This document shows, piece by piece, positions 61,706-64,000 of a DNA stretch of 64,000 nucleotides. The notes under the pieces were generated by a model. That model saw nothing but the letters and a program-made list of their open reading frames with translations. It had not been told where the DNA came from and ran no database searches. The stretch lies in assembly GCA_018296165.2 (NCBI GenBank), contig JACKQL020000019.1, positions 744,001-808,000 on the forward strand. The letters run 5' to 3'. The first letter of the stretch is position 1, and each line of letters opens with the position of its first letter. Made by a program: the position numbers and the translations under genes. Source of the stretch: Termitomyces sp. T153. Lineage: Eukaryota > Basidiomycota > Agaricomycetes > Agaricales > Lyophyllaceae.

Positions 61706-62809
61706 TCAGGTCTTCTTACAATCCTTCTCTGTGTGGTCCTTGGCTCCGCACCTGCGACATTTATGGACACGACCATCAGGGCAGGGAGAAGTGGTGCACA
61801 TGCCCTTGTTATAGGCAAAGCAAGTCTCAGAGCTTATGTCCTGATCACGCTTTCCTGTAGACTTGCGAGAGGTGTTCGGAGCGCGTGCATTTCCCAGACA
61901 AAATTCTGTCAGAAGCAGATCGTCAGGCTTGGACCAGCCTGTGTAGGATCCAGCTAGCATCTCTTGGCGGCGGTTGAGGTGAAAGTGAATGTGGTACTGA
62001 AGGACTGCCGCCCATTCATATTTCTGGTTAAGATTTGCAAGATGGGAGAGGTATCTGGCCGCGCCGTGACCAATCACAAAAGTGGCGTGTGCATCGCCTG
62101 AAGAGGCCGCAAATGCTTGGAGGACAGAGAAGTAGGTCGACAAAGGGATGAGGAGATTGTGGAATGCAGGATAGTCCCTGGCACCAGTAACACGAGAGCC
62201 ACCAGAGTCCGTGCGCTCCATGTCTGCACGCCGAAACTTAGATGTGGGATCGAGTTTGCACAGATCCATGGGGCGGAACTTGTGCCGTGCAATATCCAGC
62301 AGTATGCTTGTCTCGATAGCAGGAAATAACACAGGTAGTGACTTACCAGCAGGGGATTGATCTGTCGAGATGAATGCTGGGAATGAAGGTGGAGGGTTGA
62401 TTTGGGCTGCGAGGGGTGCTGCGAGATTTGGTGACTGGCTTGCCAGAGCCGCAAAAGCACGAAGCATGGTCATCATACCAGCAAGTGCGGCGTCGCTGTT
62501 CTGCGCTGGTGGGGGATCCTGCAACTGGGATTCAAAAGAATCTGGGCTGGGTCCCTGCTGATCAAGTTTGGGCATTGCTGGTGGCAGTGTTGGCGACGGC
62601 GTGAGCGAAGGGAGATGCGATGATAGAGGTGATGATGGAGGGGGAGACGGTGGTTGATGGTGGCTTGCTGGGGCAAATCGACCGTTTGGAAGGCGAAGAC
62701 GACCCGATGTGCGCGTGGTGCCCGCTGAGAAACGCGTCCTGCGGAAAGAAAAAGCTGAGTCCAGTGGACTGACGAGCTCTATGTCAGTGGGGAGAAGGAT
62801 GCAGGGCAT
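61706..62809 (-). CDS. gag-like protein of the Ngaro-like element
   Basis: 367 codons, ATG 62807-62809, stop TGA 61706-61708. Pro/Ser-rich N-terminal third, then a globular part (FRPMDLCKLDPTSKFRR, AFHNLLIPLSTYFSVLQAF, WAAVLQYHIHFHLNRRQEML). The C-terminal Cys-rich tail has a CCHC knuckle CRRCGAKDHTEKDC preceded by CFAYNKGMCTTSPCPDG. By analogy it packages element RNA. The first 22 codons lie inside repeat A1. A later ATG (MPKLDQQGP) is an alternative start. Confidence 0.82.
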   Translation of the reverse strand: MPCILLPTDIELVSPLDSAFSFRRTRFSAGTTRTSGRLRLPNGRFAPASHHQPPSPPPSSPLSSHLPSLTPSPTLPPAMPKLDQQGPSPDSFESQLQDPPPAQNSDAALAGMMTMLRAFAALASQSPNLAAPLAAQINPPPSFPAFISTDQSPAGKSLPVLFPAIETSILLDIARHKFRPMDLCKLDPTSKFRRADMERTDSGGSRVTGARDYPAFHNLLIPLSTYFSVLQAFAASSGDAHATFVIGHGAARYLSHLANLNQKYEWAAVLQYHIHFHLNRRQEMLAGSYTGWSKPDDLLLTEFCLGNARAPNTSRKSTGKRDQDISSETCFAYNKGMCTTSPCPDGRVHKCRRCGAKDHTEKDCKKT

Positions 62810-63043
62810 GAGTACTAAACCGACCTGACGAGCTCTATGTCAGTGGGGAGAAGGATGCAGGACGAGGATGTAAGAAACGATAGGTAGAACTATATATGAA
62901 GTCCAAAAGACAATGGGACCATTGTTGCCACTGTAACAATGAGATGTGATATGGCGAGGGTGGACGCGTCGCGTATTGCACGATCGAGCGAGGGTCGTGT
63001 TTGCTTACACAGACGTCAATCAAAGGTTTTTTGATTGTCACAT
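62744..63043 (-). repeat. Split repeat A1 of the Ngaro-like element
   Basis: 300 bases matching A2, ending TTGATTGTCACAT at the right edge of the element. It holds the gag start codon at its inner end, so the promoter of the element is expected here. Confidence 0.92.
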
Positions 63044-63443
63044 TAATGCTTCACTATGTGTAGACCAACAATTAGTCTTTGGTTATGTTCTGGGTCAGGT
63101 GCTTGCCCCAATCTCATCACACACTTGCCCATCCTCACTGCACATGCAAACAGCTTATATGAGGATGTTTGCTATGGTCACAGCTCAACCCCAACCTTAT
63201 TGAGATGCAGTTGATGACTACTGTCAGGAAGTAGGGGAATTCAAACCTTTCACCCCCTACACTTTCTCCCTGCATAGGCTGCACATTCTGCCTATGCAAT
63301 TCAACAACCTCAGCAAGATGGAGGTGATTTGTCACCTCCTTGTAAATCATGTTCTGGCCATGTAGGTGAACCATGCATATACCTTTGGCATATGCTTTTT
63401 AGATCACCACTGGTTTGGGAGTGCCTTGCATGCTGACCTGTTC
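63044..63443 (+). pseudogene. Right part of the disrupted unknown frame
   Basis: Continues the frame of 57878-58113 as NASLCVDQQLVFGYVLGQVL to TAQPQPY and TGA at 63201-63203. The same frame then stays open past that stop (VGEFKPFTPYTFSLHRLHIL, MQFNNLSKMEVICHLLVNHV), ending at TAG 63363-63365, and continues NHAYTFGICFLDHHWFGSAL. It looks like one protein with two stops, probably an old element. No family is recognised. Confidence 0.4.
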
Positions 63444-63950
63444 ACATATGCGGAGACTCCGCGTTTCTCGCGACTTGGCATTACGGCTCCAAACGTCATT
63501 CTCCCGACATCGGCACGGGAGTATAAGCGGGTAGCTGCGATGAAAAAGGCAAAGCTCTCTCCTGGTCGAGATTTGCCGCTCAGAAGAATGAGAAGTCTTG
63601 AATCCTCGACAACAACCGAGACTACGCGCTCATCCTTGGAGACGCTCCCGGTTTCGCCTTCAAGCACGAGACCCTGCAGTATGAGTCTATCAGATGCAGA
63701 GACCGTGCTTGATGGTGAGGAGGGAACCACCAAAATTATCACGGTAGAACATTCGGGTCTTTCTCATCTCCGTCTGAAACGGTGTCTTGGCCCGTCATCG
63801 ATCTACATTGAAGGTTGCTCAGAGGACGGGGTTATGATTGGGTGCGGGAAGCTCTCTACAGCAAAACCTGGACCGGATACAACTACACATCGTGGTGTTC
63901 TCTCAAAGTTTTGGAAGAGACTATCAGGCAACAGGAAGGAACGTAGATAA
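63444..63950 (+). pseudogene. Unknown-protein gene fragment, duplicate of 37266-37865
   Basis: One uninterrupted frame: TYAETPRFSRLGITAPNVIL, AREYKRVAAMKKAKLSPGRD, MSLSDAETVLDGEEGTTKII, ending at TAA 63948-63950. It aligns with 37266-37865 at DNA level, with indels. In contrast to that copy, AREYKRV and AKLSPGRD are in one frame here. The similarity begins abruptly at ATATGCGGAG, where transposon-like DNA is joined in frame on the left, so the 5-prime part of the gene is missing. No domain is recognised. Confidence 0.45.
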
Positions 63951-64000
63951 ACCATGGAATTGCAAATAGACGAACTACGTCCAAGTGATAGGATTACACT

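Larger units (their letters stand above)
58111..63043 (-). mobile_element. Ngaro-like tyrosine-recombinase retrotransposon (DIRS order)
   Basis: A 4.93 kb element read on the minus strand as A1 - gag - RT/RNase H - tyrosine recombinase - B1 - A2 - B2. The split direct repeats are A1 62744-63043 and A2 58388-58687 (both 300 bases), and B1 58688-58878 and B2 58114-58304 (both 191 bases). There are no LTRs, no integrase, no protease and no target duplication. The triplet CAT is shared at the left edge (58111-58113), the A2/B1 joint (58685-58687) and the right edge (63041-63043). No methyltransferase domain is seen, which favours Ngaro over DIRS or PAT. Repeats differ by only a handful of bases, so the insertion is recent. 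Confidence 0.9.

Overview
This window is nuclear DNA from a filamentous fungus, almost certainly a basidiomycete of the Agaricomycetes type. The genes are cut by many GT-AG introns of about 50-65 nt and include very small exons. The chromodomain Ty3-type retroelements, the tyrosine-recombinase retrotransposon and a tandem family of multi-pass membrane proteins with a VWRAW-type motif also fit that group. No prokaryotic features are present. The species cannot be named from the sequence alone.

Layout. (1) 1-7645 and 21172-28301 form a tandem gene array. It holds four minus-strand copies of one membrane-protein gene: copy 1 is cut by the window edge, copy 2 looks intact, copy 3 is a deletion pseudogene, and copy 4 has lost a splice acceptor. 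Copies 2 and 4 lie in a duplicated block of about 5 kb (1994-7019 and 23394-28301). (2) The array is split by a nested stack of Ty3/chromovirus elements at 7646-21171. Outer element A (TSD ATCAA) holds a full element B and a 1.2 kb solo LTR of family C. Element B in turn holds a reverse-oriented solo LTR of family A. (3) 28302-46449 is the host-gene island. Four multi-exon genes could be assembled exon by exon: a PaaI-type hotdog thioesterase (220 aa), a delta-12-type fatty-acid desaturase (403 aa, 15 exons), a monocarboxylate-porter-like MFS transporter (449 aa, 12 exons) and the ubiquitin-L40 ribosomal fusion (128 aa). (4) 46450-57491 is transposon-rich again. A decayed chromovirus end (D) carries two family-C solo LTRs and a whole but dead Ty1/copia element (E), the latter inserted inside D's own LTR. 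(5) 57492-63443 is a decayed reading frame split by a 4.93 kb Ngaro-like tyrosine-recombinase retrotransposon. All its protein domains are present, and its split direct repeats are equal in length (A 300 bp, B 191 bp). (6) 63444-63950 is a second copy of a gene fragment also found at 37266-37865.

How it fits together. The island genes are ordinary metabolism and translation: acyl-CoA hydrolysis, oleate desaturation, solute uptake and the ribosome. They show no sign of forming a cluster with a common job. The rest records repeated transposition. Five-base target duplications give a relative order of insertion, and the older LTR pairs differ mainly at CpG sites, as expected from cytosine methylation and deamination. 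The most interesting item is the Ngaro-like element. It looks young, it joins its target through a shared CAT triplet with no target duplication, and computational removal restores a 131-codon open frame.
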